Made by a program: the position numbers and the translations under genes
The notes under the pieces: generated by a model
Database searches by the model: none
What the model was told of the DNA's origin: nothing
What the model saw: only the letters and a program-made list of their open reading frames with translations
Source: Lachnospiraceae bacterium
GTDB lineage: Bacteria > Bacillota_A > Clostridia > Lachnospirales > Lachnospiraceae
DNA: 54,945 nt
Assembly (NCBI GenBank): GCA_024683935.1
Contig: JAIKXV010000143.1
Location: 1-54,945, forward strand
Direction of reading: 5' to 3'
Part shown: positions 18,349 to 26,818 of the stretch, piece after piece
How positions within the stretch are numbered: position 1 is the stretch's first letter
How the letters are laid out: every line of letters starts with the position of its first letter

Positions 18349-18585
18349 ATGACAAACAGAGAGAAGTATGTAGAAGCATTTAAGGAAAGCCTGGATGTAT
18401 CTGAGGAAGAAACAGCTGGTCTTAAGTATCAGGATATTCCCACCTGGGATTCCGTGGGACATATGGGTCTCATTGCGGAAATAGAAGATGCTTTTGATAT
18501 ACAGCTGGAAACAGATGATATTGTGGAATTCGGTTCTTTTGAGAAGGGGATCGAGATCCTTAAAAAATACGGTGTGGATATTTGA
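18349..18585 (+). CDS. Acyl carrier protein of the LuxC/LuxE module
   Basis: 78 residues with the carrier motif PTWDSVGHMGL, where Ser35 is the expected phosphopantetheine site, followed by EIEDAFDIQLE typical of ACPs. GGAGG lies six bases before the ATG. The next gene, an AMP-forming ligase, begins within its stop codon. The ligase probably loads this ACP with a carboxylic acid, and LuxE/LuxC downstream would then reduce the thioester to an aldehyde. The cargo is not known. Confidence 0.92.
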   Translation: MTNREKYVEAFKESLDVSEEETAGLKYQDIPTWDSVGHMGLIAEIEDAFDIQLETDDIVEFGSFEKGIEILKKYGVDI

Positions 18586-20018
18586 GTAATAAAACCAGTA
18601 TGTGGGATCTGGAAAGATTTGGATCCCGGATTTGTCTGACCGGAGAAAACGGAGACAATTATACATATTCTGATGTTGACAGTATAGGCGCAGATATTGC
18701 ACGGCATGTGGGAAAGAGATGTCTTGTATTTCTGCTATGCAGAAATGTGCCTGAAAGCATCATCGGATATGTTTCATTTTTGAATCACGGTATTGTTCCG
18801 GCAATGCTTGCAGCGCATATGGATGAGTCCCTTTTCAGGAGACTCGTCCTTATTTATGAACCCCATTTCTTCTGGGCACCTGCCGATATGAGTGAGATGC
18901 TGGAAAATTTCCGGTACAGCAGGGTGTTCGGCTTTGGTTCATATGCCCTTTTTGAATCGGCGGTGAAGCAGGATTGCCGGCTTCATGATGATCTTTGCCT
19001 GCTCCTTACAACATCCGGATCCACCGGAAGTCCGAAGTTTGTCCGTCAGACCTATAAGAATGTCTCGTCAAACGCCCATGCGATAACGGAATACCTGAAG
19101 CTGGATGAAAGCGAAAGACCGATAACCACATTGCCTATGAATTATACATACGGTCTGTCGATCATAAACAGCCATCTGATGAAGGGCGCCGGAGTACTTG
19201 TTACAGAAAAGGGAATAATGCAGAAAGAATTCTGGGATTTCTTCAGGAAATACGAAGCCACATCCTTTGGCGGGGTTCCCTATACCTATGAAATGCTTGA
19301 CAAGCTTCGTTTTTACAGGATGGATCTGCCGTCGCTCCGGTCCATGACCCAGGCGGGCGGGAAAATAACCGAGAAACTGCATGAGAAAATGGCTGCATAT
19401 GCTTTGGAAACCGGCAGGTCTTTCTATGTGATGTACGGACAGTGCGAGGCTACCGCCAGAATGGGATACCTGCCCCCTGAAAGATCCCTTGAAAAAAAGG
19501 GATCGATGGGAATAGCGATTCCGGGAGGAAAGTTCACGCTGATAGATGATAACGGGAATGTGATCACATCCCCCGGCGTAACAGGTGAGCTGATCTATGA
19601 GGGAGATAATGTTACTCCCGGTTATGCGGAGAGTAAGGATGATCTGAACCTCGGTGATGAGAGACAGGGCCGGCTTGAAACCGGGGACATGGCATATTTT
19701 GATGGGGACGGATACTTCTACATTTCGGGCAGAAAAAACCGTTTTCTGAAAATGTTTGGAAACAGGGTGAACCTGGATGAAACAGAGAGGCTTATAAAGG
19801 ACCGCTTTTCACTTAGAACAGCCTGTGCGGGATATGATGATCATATGTATATATTCCTTACGGCAGAGGATATCGGGGATGAAGTCAGAAAATATGTTTC
19901 TGATATGACGCATATTCACAGGAGTGCTTTTAAGGCAGTCGTTCTGGATGAAATCCCGATGACAGAATCCGGAAAAACGAAGTACGCCGGACTGGAGAAT
20001 TATTATGACCATGGATGA
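18582..20018 (+). CDS. AMP-forming acyl ligase (probable acyl-ACP synthetase)
   Basis: About 478 residues of the adenylate-forming (ANL) superfamily. The phosphate-binding loop is LLTTSGSTGSPKF near 141-153, the A5-like motif is MYGQCEATARM near 279, the A7/A8 region is LETGDMAYFDGDGYFYISGR, and a C-terminal catalytic Lys lies in ESGKTKYAG. Such enzymes adenylate a carboxylate and pass it to CoA or a carrier protein. The immediately preceding ACP is the likely acceptor. The TTG at 18582 overlaps the ACP stop; an ATG at 18600 is a possible shorter start, and neither has a strong ribosome site. Confidence 0.85.
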   Translation: MSNKTSMWDLERFGSRICLTGENGDNYTYSDVDSIGADIARHVGKRCLVFLLCRNVPESIIGYVSFLNHGIVPAMLAAHMDESLFRRLVLIYEPHFFWAPADMSEMLENFRYSRVFGFGSYALFESAVKQDCRLHDDLCLLLTTSGSTGSPKFVRQTYKNVSSNAHAITEYLKLDESERPITTLPMNYTYGLSIINSHLMKGAGVLVTEKGIMQKEFWDFFRKYEATSFGGVPYTYEMLDKLRFYRMDLPSLRSMTQAGGKITEKLHEKMAAYALETGRSFYVMYGQCEATARMGYLPPERSLEKKGSMGIAIPGGKFTLIDDNGNVITSPGVTGELIYEGDNVTPGYAESKDDLNLGDERQGRLETGDMAYFDGDGYFYISGRKNRFLKMFGNRVNLDETERLIKDRFSLRTACAGYDDHMYIFLTAEDIGDEVRKYVSDMTHIHRSAFKAVVLDEIPMTESGKTKYAGLENYYDHG

Positions 20019-21090
20019 ATTCTTTAATATCGGACCATATGAAGCCGATGCGGCAGCTAAAACACAGATGCTTAGCGAACGGATAAATTCTCTTACGGAA
20101 TATCACAGGGATAAATGCCGGAAGTATTCGGACATGCTGGATATTATCGGTTTCAAGAGCGCCTCATCTTATCTTGAGGCGCCTTTTCTGCCTGTAAGAC
20201 TGTTTAAGGAACTGGAATTGAAATCGGTTTCCGATGATGAAGTGGTAAAAACCGTTACCAGCTCGGGAACAACGGGACAGAGTGTCAGCCGCATATTTCT
20301 TGACAGAAATACCTCCTCAAATCAACAGAAAGCCATGGTGAAGATAGTTTCGGATTTTCTCGGACCGGAACGGATCCCCATGATAATTATAGACTGCCCA
20401 AGTGTCGTAAAGGACCGCCGGATGTTTTCTGCAAGGGGAGCGGGCGTCCTGGGCTTTTCCATATTCGGATCAAAAAAGATATACGCTCTCAATGATGATA
20501 TGACGCTCAATGTAGAAGCGATCGCTGAGTTTATTGAGAAATATAAAGACGGAAAGATACTTCTTTTCGGGTTTACCTTTATGGTGTGGCAGCACTTTTA
20601 CATGGAGCTTTTAAGACTGCGGGAGGAAGGAATTACCTTTGATCTGTCAAACGGTATCCTTATTCATGGCGGAGGCTGGAAAAAACTGAGCAGCATGGCG
20701 GTTTCCCGGGACGACTTCCACCGCGCCCTGCAGGATGCCTGTGGAATTAAGCGTGTTCATGATTACTATGGTATGGCGGAGCAGACGGGATGCATATATA
20801 TGGAATGTGAATGCGGACATCTTCATGCGTCCGTTTTTTCTGATGTGATAATGCGCCGTCCCCTGGACTTCTCCATATGTGATATTAAGGAAGAGGGCAT
20901 TATTCAGGTTGTATCATCTCTGCCCGAATCATATCCGGGACACAGTCTGCTGACTGAGGATAAAGGAATGATACTGGGTGAAGACGACTGTCCATGTGGA
21001 CGAAAGGGAAAATACTTTTCGATAACGGGAAGGCTTAAAAATGCGGAGATAAGGGGGTGCAGTGATACTTATGCAGACATGCTTAAATAA
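20005..21090 (+). CDS. LuxE-type acyl-protein synthetase
   Basis: 361 residues with the LuxE-family ATP-binding motif TSSGTTGQS at 85-93, a central GGGWKK and a DYYGMAEQTG motif, all typical of LuxE/phenylacetate-ligase-like adenylate enzymes that lack the large ANL C-terminal domain. In luminous bacteria LuxE activates fatty acid as acyl-AMP and hands it to LuxC. Here it overlaps the ligase by 14 bases and the LuxC gene by 29 bases. GGAG is seven bases before the ATG. No luciferase genes are near, so a biosynthetic acid-reduction role is likelier than light production. Confidence 0.88.
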   Translation: MTMDEFFNIGPYEADAAAKTQMLSERINSLTEYHRDKCRKYSDMLDIIGFKSASSYLEAPFLPVRLFKELELKSVSDDEVVKTVTSSGTTGQSVSRIFLDRNTSSNQQKAMVKIVSDFLGPERIPMIIIDCPSVVKDRRMFSARGAGVLGFSIFGSKKIYALNDDMTLNVEAIAEFIEKYKDGKILLFGFTFMVWQHFYMELLRLREEGITFDLSNGILIHGGGWKKLSSMAVSRDDFHRALQDACGIKRVHDYYGMAEQTGCIYMECECGHLHASVFSDVIMRRPLDFSICDIKEEGIIQVVSSLPESYPGHSLLTEDKGMILGEDDCPCGRKGKYFSITGRLKNAEIRGCSDTYADMLK

Positions 21091-22270
21091 GGTGAGTTTC
21101 CTTGCCGGAAATCCCAGGGACATAGAAGAACTGAAAACACTGCCGCCCATGACGCCCTTTTCCGATGAAGCCGTATCGTTATTAAATGATGTATCAAAGC
21201 TCCTGATGAAAAACAGGGCTGCCAAGGGATATCCGGATGTCATTACTATTGCTTTCTGGATTCGAAAAAACTCGGTCCTTTCTCTTCGTTCCAGGTTTAT
21301 AAAGGATGACAGCCAGTTCCGTATCGGAAGGGGAGTGGCGTTCCATATTGCACCATCCAATGTTCCCGTGAATTTTGCATATTCCCTTGCGGCCGGGATC
21401 CTATCCGGAAACATAAATATTGTAAGAATTCCGTCAAAGGATTTTGAACAGGTTTCCCTGATCGCAGACGCAATAAATAATGCTCTTTCGGAGCACCCGG
21501 AGTTTAAGGGTTATATTAATCTCGTACGATATGAGCGGGACCGGGAGATCAATGACCTGTTTTCGGCAATGGCCGATATAAGGATCATATGGGGCGGAGA
21601 CAACACAATTGCGGAGCTCAGAAGATCGCCTCTGAAGCCCAGAGCCACAGAGATCACATTTGCCGACAGATATTCCGTGGCGGTAATAGACAGCGGTTTT
21701 TATCTTGAAGCACAGGATAAAAAGCGTATAGCAGAGGATTTTTATAACGATACTTTTCTCACAGACCAGAATGCCTGTACCAGCCCCAGGATAGTCATCT
21801 GGACCGGCGGCAGGGTGAAGGAGGCAAAGGAGATATTCTGGGAAGAGGAAAGGAAAATTGTTAAAGAAAGATATGGTTTTCAGCCGATACAGGCAGTAAA
21901 TAAGCTGAACAGCGCTCTTCTTCTCGGGGCTGCAATTCCCGGCTGCAGGGTTCTGGAGCATGAGGATAATCTGATAATACGTATCAGCGTTGATAAACCC
22001 TCACCGGAACTGATGGACTACCGGGATAACAGCGGTTTCTTCTTCGAATATGACTGTCAGGATATTATGGAGATCAGACCGCTTCTGAATGACAGCAGAT
22101 GCCAGACGGCAGGTTATATCGGTGAAAAGGAGATGTTTATGCCGCTCATACGTTCCGGCATCCGCGGAACCGACAGGATAGTACCGGTCGGCAGGACAAT
22201 GGATTTTGACCTTGTCTGGGATGGCTATGATCTTGTAAGTGCAATGAGCCGCGAGATCACAGTTCTCTAA
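21062..22270 (+). CDS. LuxC-type acyl-CoA/acyl-ACP reductase
   Basis: 402 residues resembling the aldehyde-dehydrogenase-fold LuxC family. An NADPH-site region is GVAFHIAPSNVPVNFAYS near 91-108, and the acyl-accepting Cys239 lies in LTDQNACTSPR. LuxC reduces a thioester-bound acyl group to an aldehyde. The GTG at 21062 has AAGGGGG five bases upstream; the ATG at 21071 is an alternative but is far from that site. The gene ends the plus-strand operon and shares its stop with the convergent flippase (CTAA). The true substrate is unknown; a sugar-derived or hydroxy acid is inferred from context. Confidence 0.88.
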   Translation: MILMQTCLNKVSFLAGNPRDIEELKTLPPMTPFSDEAVSLLNDVSKLLMKNRAAKGYPDVITIAFWIRKNSVLSLRSRFIKDDSQFRIGRGVAFHIAPSNVPVNFAYSLAAGILSGNINIVRIPSKDFEQVSLIADAINNALSEHPEFKGYINLVRYERDREINDLFSAMADIRIIWGGDNTIAELRRSPLKPRATEITFADRYSVAVIDSGFYLEAQDKKRIAEDFYNDTFLTDQNACTSPRIVIWTGGRVKEAKEIFWEEERKIVKERYGFQPIQAVNKLNSALLLGAAIPGCRVLEHEDNLIIRISVDKPSPELMDYRDNSGFFFEYDCQDIMEIRPLLNDSRCQTAGYIGEKEMFMPLIRSGIRGTDRIVPVGRTMDFDLVWDGYDLVSAMSREITVL

Positions 22271-23694
22271 AAGTATTTTTTCTTTATCCGGTACATGGAG
22301 TACAGCGCTATTATTCCCATGATGAATGCCAGGATCCAGCGTATGATCATGTAGGGATAGATGAGCTGCAGGGCAAGTCCGATAAACATCATTAAGAACA
22401 TGACAATAAAGGTGAATCGGTTGTCATATACCTTTGTAAAGCCGTATTTTTTACTGATCAGATAATGCAGGAACAAAAGCATTATAAAACCTGCCATTGT
22501 TGTATAGGCTGCTGCAGCATATCCGAAGATGGGCAGGAATATGAGATTTGTGATTATATTGAATCCGGCCGCCAGAAGAGTTCCGATGGATACGATCCCC
22601 GTTTTTTTGTAATACTGTTCCACATTGACATAGGAAGTGTAGGCAAATTTAAAGCCATATCCCAGCATCACGGGAGGCACTATATATTCAACTCCGGCGT
22701 ATTTCTCACCGCCGAGTATCCACATCAGCTCCGGAGCCAGAAGGACGGAAACCAGCACGATTATTACAAATGAAACTACATAAATCCGGTTTACTTTTTT
22801 TATTGTCTCAGACTGTTCTTCATGGAGTTTCTGGGTAAGCCAGGGTGACATGGCCTGATTGAAGGAGGTCATCAGAGTAGCCACGATAACTCCGCAGGAA
22901 TAGGCGAGGGAGTAATTACCATTGGCTTCAGCGCCTATCATATTTCTTATCATTACCTTGTCGGATGATCCGAGCAGGATATTTGATAACAGATGAGGAA
23001 TGATGGGAATGGAATAGGATGCTGCGAATTTCCAGTATTCAGCACAGTATAGCTTTCTTCCCTTTACCATAAGGATAATGAATACTATTACGTAGATTAT
23101 GATATCGGGCACTTCTCCGCCGATTATTCTGGCAAAAAGCTTATCCTTGCAGAAATAAACCATTAGCACCGAACAGAATGTGCAGGCAAGAGATTCAAAG
23201 ATCGATATTGCAACCTGAATCTTGTATTCCTGCATTATCCTGTGTTTTGCCTGCAGAATACTCAAAGAGGGGGCAAAGAGGAGTTCTATGAACATAACAT
23301 GAAGATAGATCATGTCTATCTTCAGGAGTTCAGAGAAAAATCCGGGGAAGCAAACCACCACGCCATAGAATATAGCGGTGGAAAGGGTGCCGAGAAAGGT
23401 TATTGAGGAAAGATAACCGTCAAAGTCATCCTCATAGTCGTATCTGGCTCTGAAGACCGAGCTCTTCAGATTCAGGGTACATACAACGGCGCATATGGAA
23501 AGCCATACCGTAAAGTTGCTGTACGAACCGAAATCCTCTTTGGTCAGCAGTCTTGCGAAGATAGGGGTTGTGGCAAAGGATATGCCCTTTTTTAAGAAAG
23601 TGGCAAATGTATACCAGACCCCGGCTTTAAGAGCTTTTACCGATGATTCGTCTTTTATGTTTTTTAATTGATCTGCGGTTGCTTGTGAAGCCAT
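22267..23694 (-). CDS. Oligosaccharide flippase (Wzx-type, MATE-like)
   Basis: 475 residues with about 12-14 hydrophobic segments and the pattern of polysaccharide-synthesis flippases: GVWYTFATFLKKGISFATTPIFARLLTKED at the start (an N-terminal membrane segment with the usual RLL.KED turn) and a hydrophobic C-terminus ending in KKKYF. It would move lipid-linked repeat units across the membrane. It is the last gene of a three-gene minus-strand unit, 2 bases after the ATP-grasp gene, and its stop overlaps that of the LuxC gene. Confidence 0.9.
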   Translation of the reverse strand: MASQATADQLKNIKDESSVKALKAGVWYTFATFLKKGISFATTPIFARLLTKEDFGSYSNFTVWLSICAVVCTLNLKSSVFRARYDYEDDFDGYLSSITFLGTLSTAIFYGVVVCFPGFFSELLKIDMIYLHVMFIELLFAPSLSILQAKHRIMQEYKIQVAISIFESLACTFCSVLMVYFCKDKLFARIIGGEVPDIIIYVIVFIILMVKGRKLYCAEYWKFAASYSIPIIPHLLSNILLGSSDKVMIRNMIGAEANGNYSLAYSCGVIVATLMTSFNQAMSPWLTQKLHEEQSETIKKVNRIYVVSFVIIVLVSVLLAPELMWILGGEKYAGVEYIVPPVMLGYGFKFAYTSYVNVEQYYKKTGIVSIGTLLAAGFNIITNLIFLPIFGYAAAAYTTMAGFIMLLFLHYLISKKYGFTKVYDNRFTFIVMFLMMFIGLALQLIYPYMIIRWILAFIMGIIALYSMYRIKKKYF

Positions 23695-23696
23695 GT

Positions 23697-24587
23697 TCAG
23701 TTAATTGCTATCATTCTCCCGAGTGTTTCGTCAGTACCCTCCGGCAGCCAGGTACACTGCCCGCTGGAGGGGGTAAAGGTCATTTCACCGAACTTTATCT
23801 GTCCGTCATTAAGGTGATACAGATCGACTCTGACATAGGGAAAACCTTTAGACAGTGTAGTGGCGAGAGACCACATCTTTTCATAGTTTACGGGTTTTTC
23901 CGGCAGGGTTTCATACAGAGGATAGGTAGCTGTCCTGTAGGGGAGAAGCTTCCAGTCCTTATCAAAGAAGGCCAGACGGGTATCAGAACCTCTTCCGCCT
24001 ATATATTCACAGCTTATGGGAACTCCGTTAAAGCAGTGGAATTTATAATCATATAATTCCCCGCCGCCGTTATCCAGAAATTCCTCAGCAATGATTTTTC
24101 TTTTTATACCCTGATACTGCATCTGGAAGCCGAATCTGTAGGAAAAATCAAACATCATCCAACGCCGGAAATCCTTTTTCGCAGCGTTCCTGTCTAAGTG
24201 GGATTTATCCTTGACGATGAGGTTGGTTTTGCATGCATGATTGGTTTTTAACACAAAGCTGTCCGGCAGCGTATCAAAATCTATCTCATCAAAACTGTCC
24301 CAGACTCCCAGCAGGGGTATCAGATACTCCTCTCCGATCCTGTCTTTTATCCAGCCGCGGACAAGGTATTTATCCGAAAGACGGGTCATTTCAGGTGTGA
24401 TCCCGTAGAGCTTTATCCAGTTGATCTTGTCGCACCATGTGACAGGAGGATCGAGATTTAAGCGTCTTCCGTTGCATTTTTTGAACCACCGTTTCAGCAT
24501 TGCCGGTCGCAGGGGAACAGGAGTAAATTTCTCTCCGCAGTATGAGAGAAATATTATTATTTTTTTGAATAAACCCATATCAGACAT
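23697..24587 (-). CDS. TupA-like ATP-grasp protein
   Basis: About 296 residues of the TupA-like ATP-grasp family found in polysaccharide clusters: FVLKTNHACKTNLIVKD (ATP-binding Lys), KIIAEEFLD (hinge), and the acidic end FPYVRVDLYHLNDGQIKFGEMTFTPSSG. ATP-grasp enzymes join a carboxylate to an amine or similar group, so it may attach an amino acid or other acid to a sugar, or condense uronic acid with an amine. A GTG at 24602 touches the upstream stop; the ATG at 24587 is adopted though its ribosome site is weak. Family clear, reaction unknown. Confidence 0.78.
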   Translation of the reverse strand: MSDMGLFKKIIIFLSYCGEKFTPVPLRPAMLKRWFKKCNGRRLNLDPPVTWCDKINWIKLYGITPEMTRLSDKYLVRGWIKDRIGEEYLIPLLGVWDSFDEIDFDTLPDSFVLKTNHACKTNLIVKDKSHLDRNAAKKDFRRWMMFDFSYRFGFQMQYQGIKRKIIAEEFLDNGGGELYDYKFHCFNGVPISCEYIGGRGSDTRLAFFDKDWKLLPYRTATYPLYETLPEKPVNYEKMWSLATTLSKGFPYVRVDLYHLNDGQIKFGEMTFTPSSGQCTWLPEGTDETLGRMIAIN

Positions 24588-24602
24588 TCTTCTTTCTAAC
24601 AC

Positions 24603-25706
24603 TTAAAAATCCGGAGATGTATTCCATGTGATATTAGTTCCGTCGGATGTTGCCACTATGGTACCTTTGCTGTCGGTGCGGAAGGTTTTAATACTCTTTT
24701 TCTTAAGCCGCTTTATACATGACTTTCCGGGAGATTTCCATTTGCTGTTTTTATCACAGCTGATAACGGAATATGTCGGATTGACCGTATCAAGAAAGAG
24801 CTTGGAGGTGGAATCGTTCATCCCGTGATGTGCCGCCTTATAAACATCACACTTCAGGTTTTCAGCTCCCAGTGATTTTACCAGATCTCTTTCTTCCTTA
24901 TTTTCCGCATCTCCTACAAACAGGAATTTATTTGATCCAAAGGTAAGCATGAAGGCAAGGCTGTTATTATTAATATTTTTGCTGACCTTTAACGGCCCCA
25001 GGATCTTTATTGATATTTTATTATCGGAAAGACCGATTTTATATTCCGTGCCCTTTGACGGATATTCGATGTTAAGTCCTTTGTTTTTTACCGCTTCCAG
25101 AAAGGGTTTATATTCTGCGGTCAACCCCTTGTTTTTAAGACTGTTCTCCTTGCTCCTGGCAGAGATAATGCTGTCACATTCAAATTCGGAAAGGACTGCC
25201 GGTAGGCCGCCAACGTGGTCATTATGAGGATGAGTGGCTATGATCATCTTCAGTTTTTTATACCCCTTCTGTTTGATGTAATCTGAAACTATCTGCCCCT
25301 TTCCGTTTTCTCCGCCGTCAACCAATACGGCCTCTCCGCCGTATTCAATGAGAATACTGTCGCCGTGTCCCACATTAATGTAGCTCACTCTCAGTATCTT
25401 TCCATCAGTCGAAACGGACACTGTGGGAGGGTCTGAAGCAGTAAGTTCCGAAGCATCCGGCTCTGACATAAGAACGGGATAATCGTCAGTGTTTTCGCCG
25501 GTGTCATCATCCCGGATATTTACATCATTAAATTCATACTCCTCTTCGGGGTATTCTTCATATTCTCCGGAATACTCAGCACCATCGGAAAAAGAAGCAT
25601 CATCTTCATTTATTATTTCTGTTCCATAAACAGATAAACAGCTTTGGGAAAACAGAATAAACAGGGCAAGAATAAAGCCCAGTCTTCTACGATTCTTAAA
25701 GAACAT
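24603..25706 (-). CDS. Secreted ComEC/Rec2-type metallo-beta-lactamase-fold protein
   Basis: 367 residues. A signal peptide (residues 1-28) is followed by an acidic, low-complexity linker rich in Glu and Asp (about 30-95) and then a metallo-beta-lactamase domain. Zinc ligands are seen in THPHNDHVGG and in VGDAEN and AAHHGM. This matches the ComEC C-terminal hydrolase found as a free secreted protein in many Firmicutes; its substrate is unknown, perhaps nucleic acid. AAGGAG lies 13 bases before the ATG, rather far. It is the first gene of the minus-strand unit containing the ATP-grasp and flippase genes. Confidence 0.8.
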   Translation of the reverse strand: MFFKNRRRLGFILALFILFSQSCLSVYGTEIINEDDASFSDGAEYSGEYEEYPEEEYEFNDVNIRDDDTGENTDDYPVLMSEPDASELTASDPPTVSVSTDGKILRVSYINVGHGDSILIEYGGEAVLVDGGENGKGQIVSDYIKQKGYKKLKMIIATHPHNDHVGGLPAVLSEFECDSIISARSKENSLKNKGLTAEYKPFLEAVKNKGLNIEYPSKGTEYKIGLSDNKISIKILGPLKVSKNINNNSLAFMLTFGSNKFLFVGDAENKEERDLVKSLGAENLKCDVYKAAHHGMNDSTSKLFLDTVNPTYSVISCDKNSKWKSPGKSCIKRLKKKSIKTFRTDSKGTIVATSDGTNITWNTSPDF

Positions 25707-25784
25707 GTTATTTTACTGTCTCCTTCCTTAGAATGTCATCATTTGTATAGTATAATCGGTTATTACATCTATGTCTAATTACAT

Positions 25785-25860
25785 GATTAAAGCGCCAAAA
25801 GTAATTGTCACCACACAAGCTTGCTTGTGGTGGGGACAAGAACTTTGGGCGCATTTAATC
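25785..25860. repeat. 76-base imperfect palindrome ending GATTAAA...TTTAATC
   Basis: The left arm (GATTAAAGCGCCAAAAGT then TTGTCACCACACAAGC) and the right arm (GCTTGTGGTGGGGACAAG then ACTTTGGGCGC and TTTAATC) pair almost throughout, with a two-base turn at the centre. No T-run follows, and the site is upstream of both flanking genes, so a terminator is unlikely. A small mobile palindromic element or an operator cluster is possible. A similar palindrome is at 50109-50166. Confidence 0.65.
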
Positions 25861-25925
25861 AAAATGTGACTTTTGGCGTCCGAATCATTACATGTGTCTT
25901 GGGATCAGTATGATCATAAGCCAAC

Positions 25926-25955
25926 TTGTTGCCGTTATATTTATTATGATATACT
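25926..25955 (+). promoter_or_regulatory. Promoter of the second QueC-like operon
   Basis: TTGTTG, an 18-base spacer and TATACT preceded by TGA (extended -10) at 25947-25955. Transcription would start near 25962, shortly before a possible hairpin that covers the ribosome site of the next gene. Confidence 0.55.
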
Positions 25956-25972
25956 TTATATAATAACAAAAT

Positions 25973-26008
25973 CTCCCCGCATTCTTTTCAATAGTGTCAG
26001 ACGGGGAG
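25973..26008 (+). promoter_or_regulatory. Possible hairpin over the ribosome site
   Basis: CTCCCCG at 25973-25979 is complementary to CGGGGAG at 26002-26008, which includes the ribosome site for the ATG at 26016. The 22-base loop is long, so this may be chance. If real, folding would limit initiation at 26016 and favour the downstream TTG at 26037 with its own GGAGGA. Confidence 0.3.
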
Positions 26009-26015
26009 CCATTTT

Positions 26016-26813
26016 ATGTCCTTCGGAGGATGTTGGTTGAACAGATATAATATAATGTGGACCGGAGGTCTGGATTCCACATATACAATGGTCATTTATT
26101 CCAGAGAAGAGGTTGAGATACAGCCTTATTACTTCATGAACGGAAGAAAATCCGAGAAGTATGAGATCCGGGCAATGGAATCCATACTTCAAGTGATCAA
26201 ATCCCATCCGGAAACAAGGGCTTTGATAAGATCTCCGGAAATGATCGACGCCGGAAGCATACCTCAGGATAATGAGGTGGAGCAGGCATACAAGAAGCTT
26301 AAAGAAAAGGGAGGACTTGGCAGCCAGTACTGCTGGATAGCAAGTTACGTCAAGAACAGCGGACTTGACCGGATGTTCTATTCGGCTGTCAAGCCTCTGG
26401 GTTATACATCAAAGCTAAGACTCTGTATAGAGGAAAACGGTGGCTTTTCAAAAGAAAAGAACAACAGCGGCCGGACATATTATACCATTGACCATGAGAA
26501 AAGTACGAAGGAACTGGAACTCCTTTTCGGACACTTCTGTTTTTCGGAGACCTTTGATATAACAAAGCCGGATGAAGAGAGACTCTTAAGGGAGATGGGT
26601 TACGGAGATGCGGTTGACAGCACCTGGATCTGTCATACACCGGTCATGGGCAAGCCGTGCGGATGCTGTAACCCCTGTGGTGATGCTATCGAAGCCGGGC
26701 AGACCTGGAGATTCACAAAGAGTGAGTTAAAGCGTTATAAGCAGTATAAATCCGGAGTTTCTCCATGGAGGGTAAGACTAGGCAGTTATCTGGATGCATT
26801 ATTCGGGAGGTAA
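26016..26813 (+). CDS. QueC-like PP-loop ATP enzyme (copy 2)
   Basis: 265 residues, a paralogue of the protein at 9030. The shared core includes TGGLDSTYT (PP-loop), VEIQPYY, the Y.I.AM pattern, and a C-terminal zinc-type site in CHTPVMGKPCGCCNPC that keeps the C-x8-C-x2-C-x2-C spacing, then TWRFTKSELKRY. The ATG at 26016 has GGGGAG seven bases upstream; a TTG at 26037 has GGAGGA six bases upstream and would match the N-terminus of the first copy better. Followed five bases later by a radical SAM gene. Function is probably ATP-driven carboxylate activation; substrate unknown. Confidence 0.75.
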   Translation: MSFGGCWLNRYNIMWTGGLDSTYTMVIYSREEVEIQPYYFMNGRKSEKYEIRAMESILQVIKSHPETRALIRSPEMIDAGSIPQDNEVEQAYKKLKEKGGLGSQYCWIASYVKNSGLDRMFYSAVKPLGYTSKLRLCIEENGGFSKEKNNSGRTYYTIDHEKSTKELELLFGHFCFSETFDITKPDEERLLREMGYGDAVDSTWICHTPVMGKPCGCCNPCGDAIEAGQTWRFTKSELKRYKQYKSGVSPWRVRLGSYLDALFGR

Positions 26814-26818
26814 AGATA

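Larger units (their letters stand above)
25707..26015. other. Divergent intergenic region with long palindrome
   Basis: No gene is seen in this 309-base stretch. It contains a 76-base imperfect palindrome (25785-25860), a nearby third copy of its end motif (ACTTTTGGCG at 25869-25878), a plus-strand promoter (25926-25955) and a possible hairpin over the next ribosome site (25973-26008). A minus-strand TATACT lies near 25750, suited to the ComEC-like gene. Confidence 0.6.

Noticed and set aside
18349..22270. A bioluminescence (lux) operon
   Set aside because: LuxC- and LuxE-like genes are present, but there is no luciferase (luxAB) or luxD, and the neighbours are ACP, ligase, transketolase and glycosyltransferases.
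25785..25860. Rho-independent terminator
   Set aside because: The palindrome lies upstream of both flanking genes and has no T-run after either arm.
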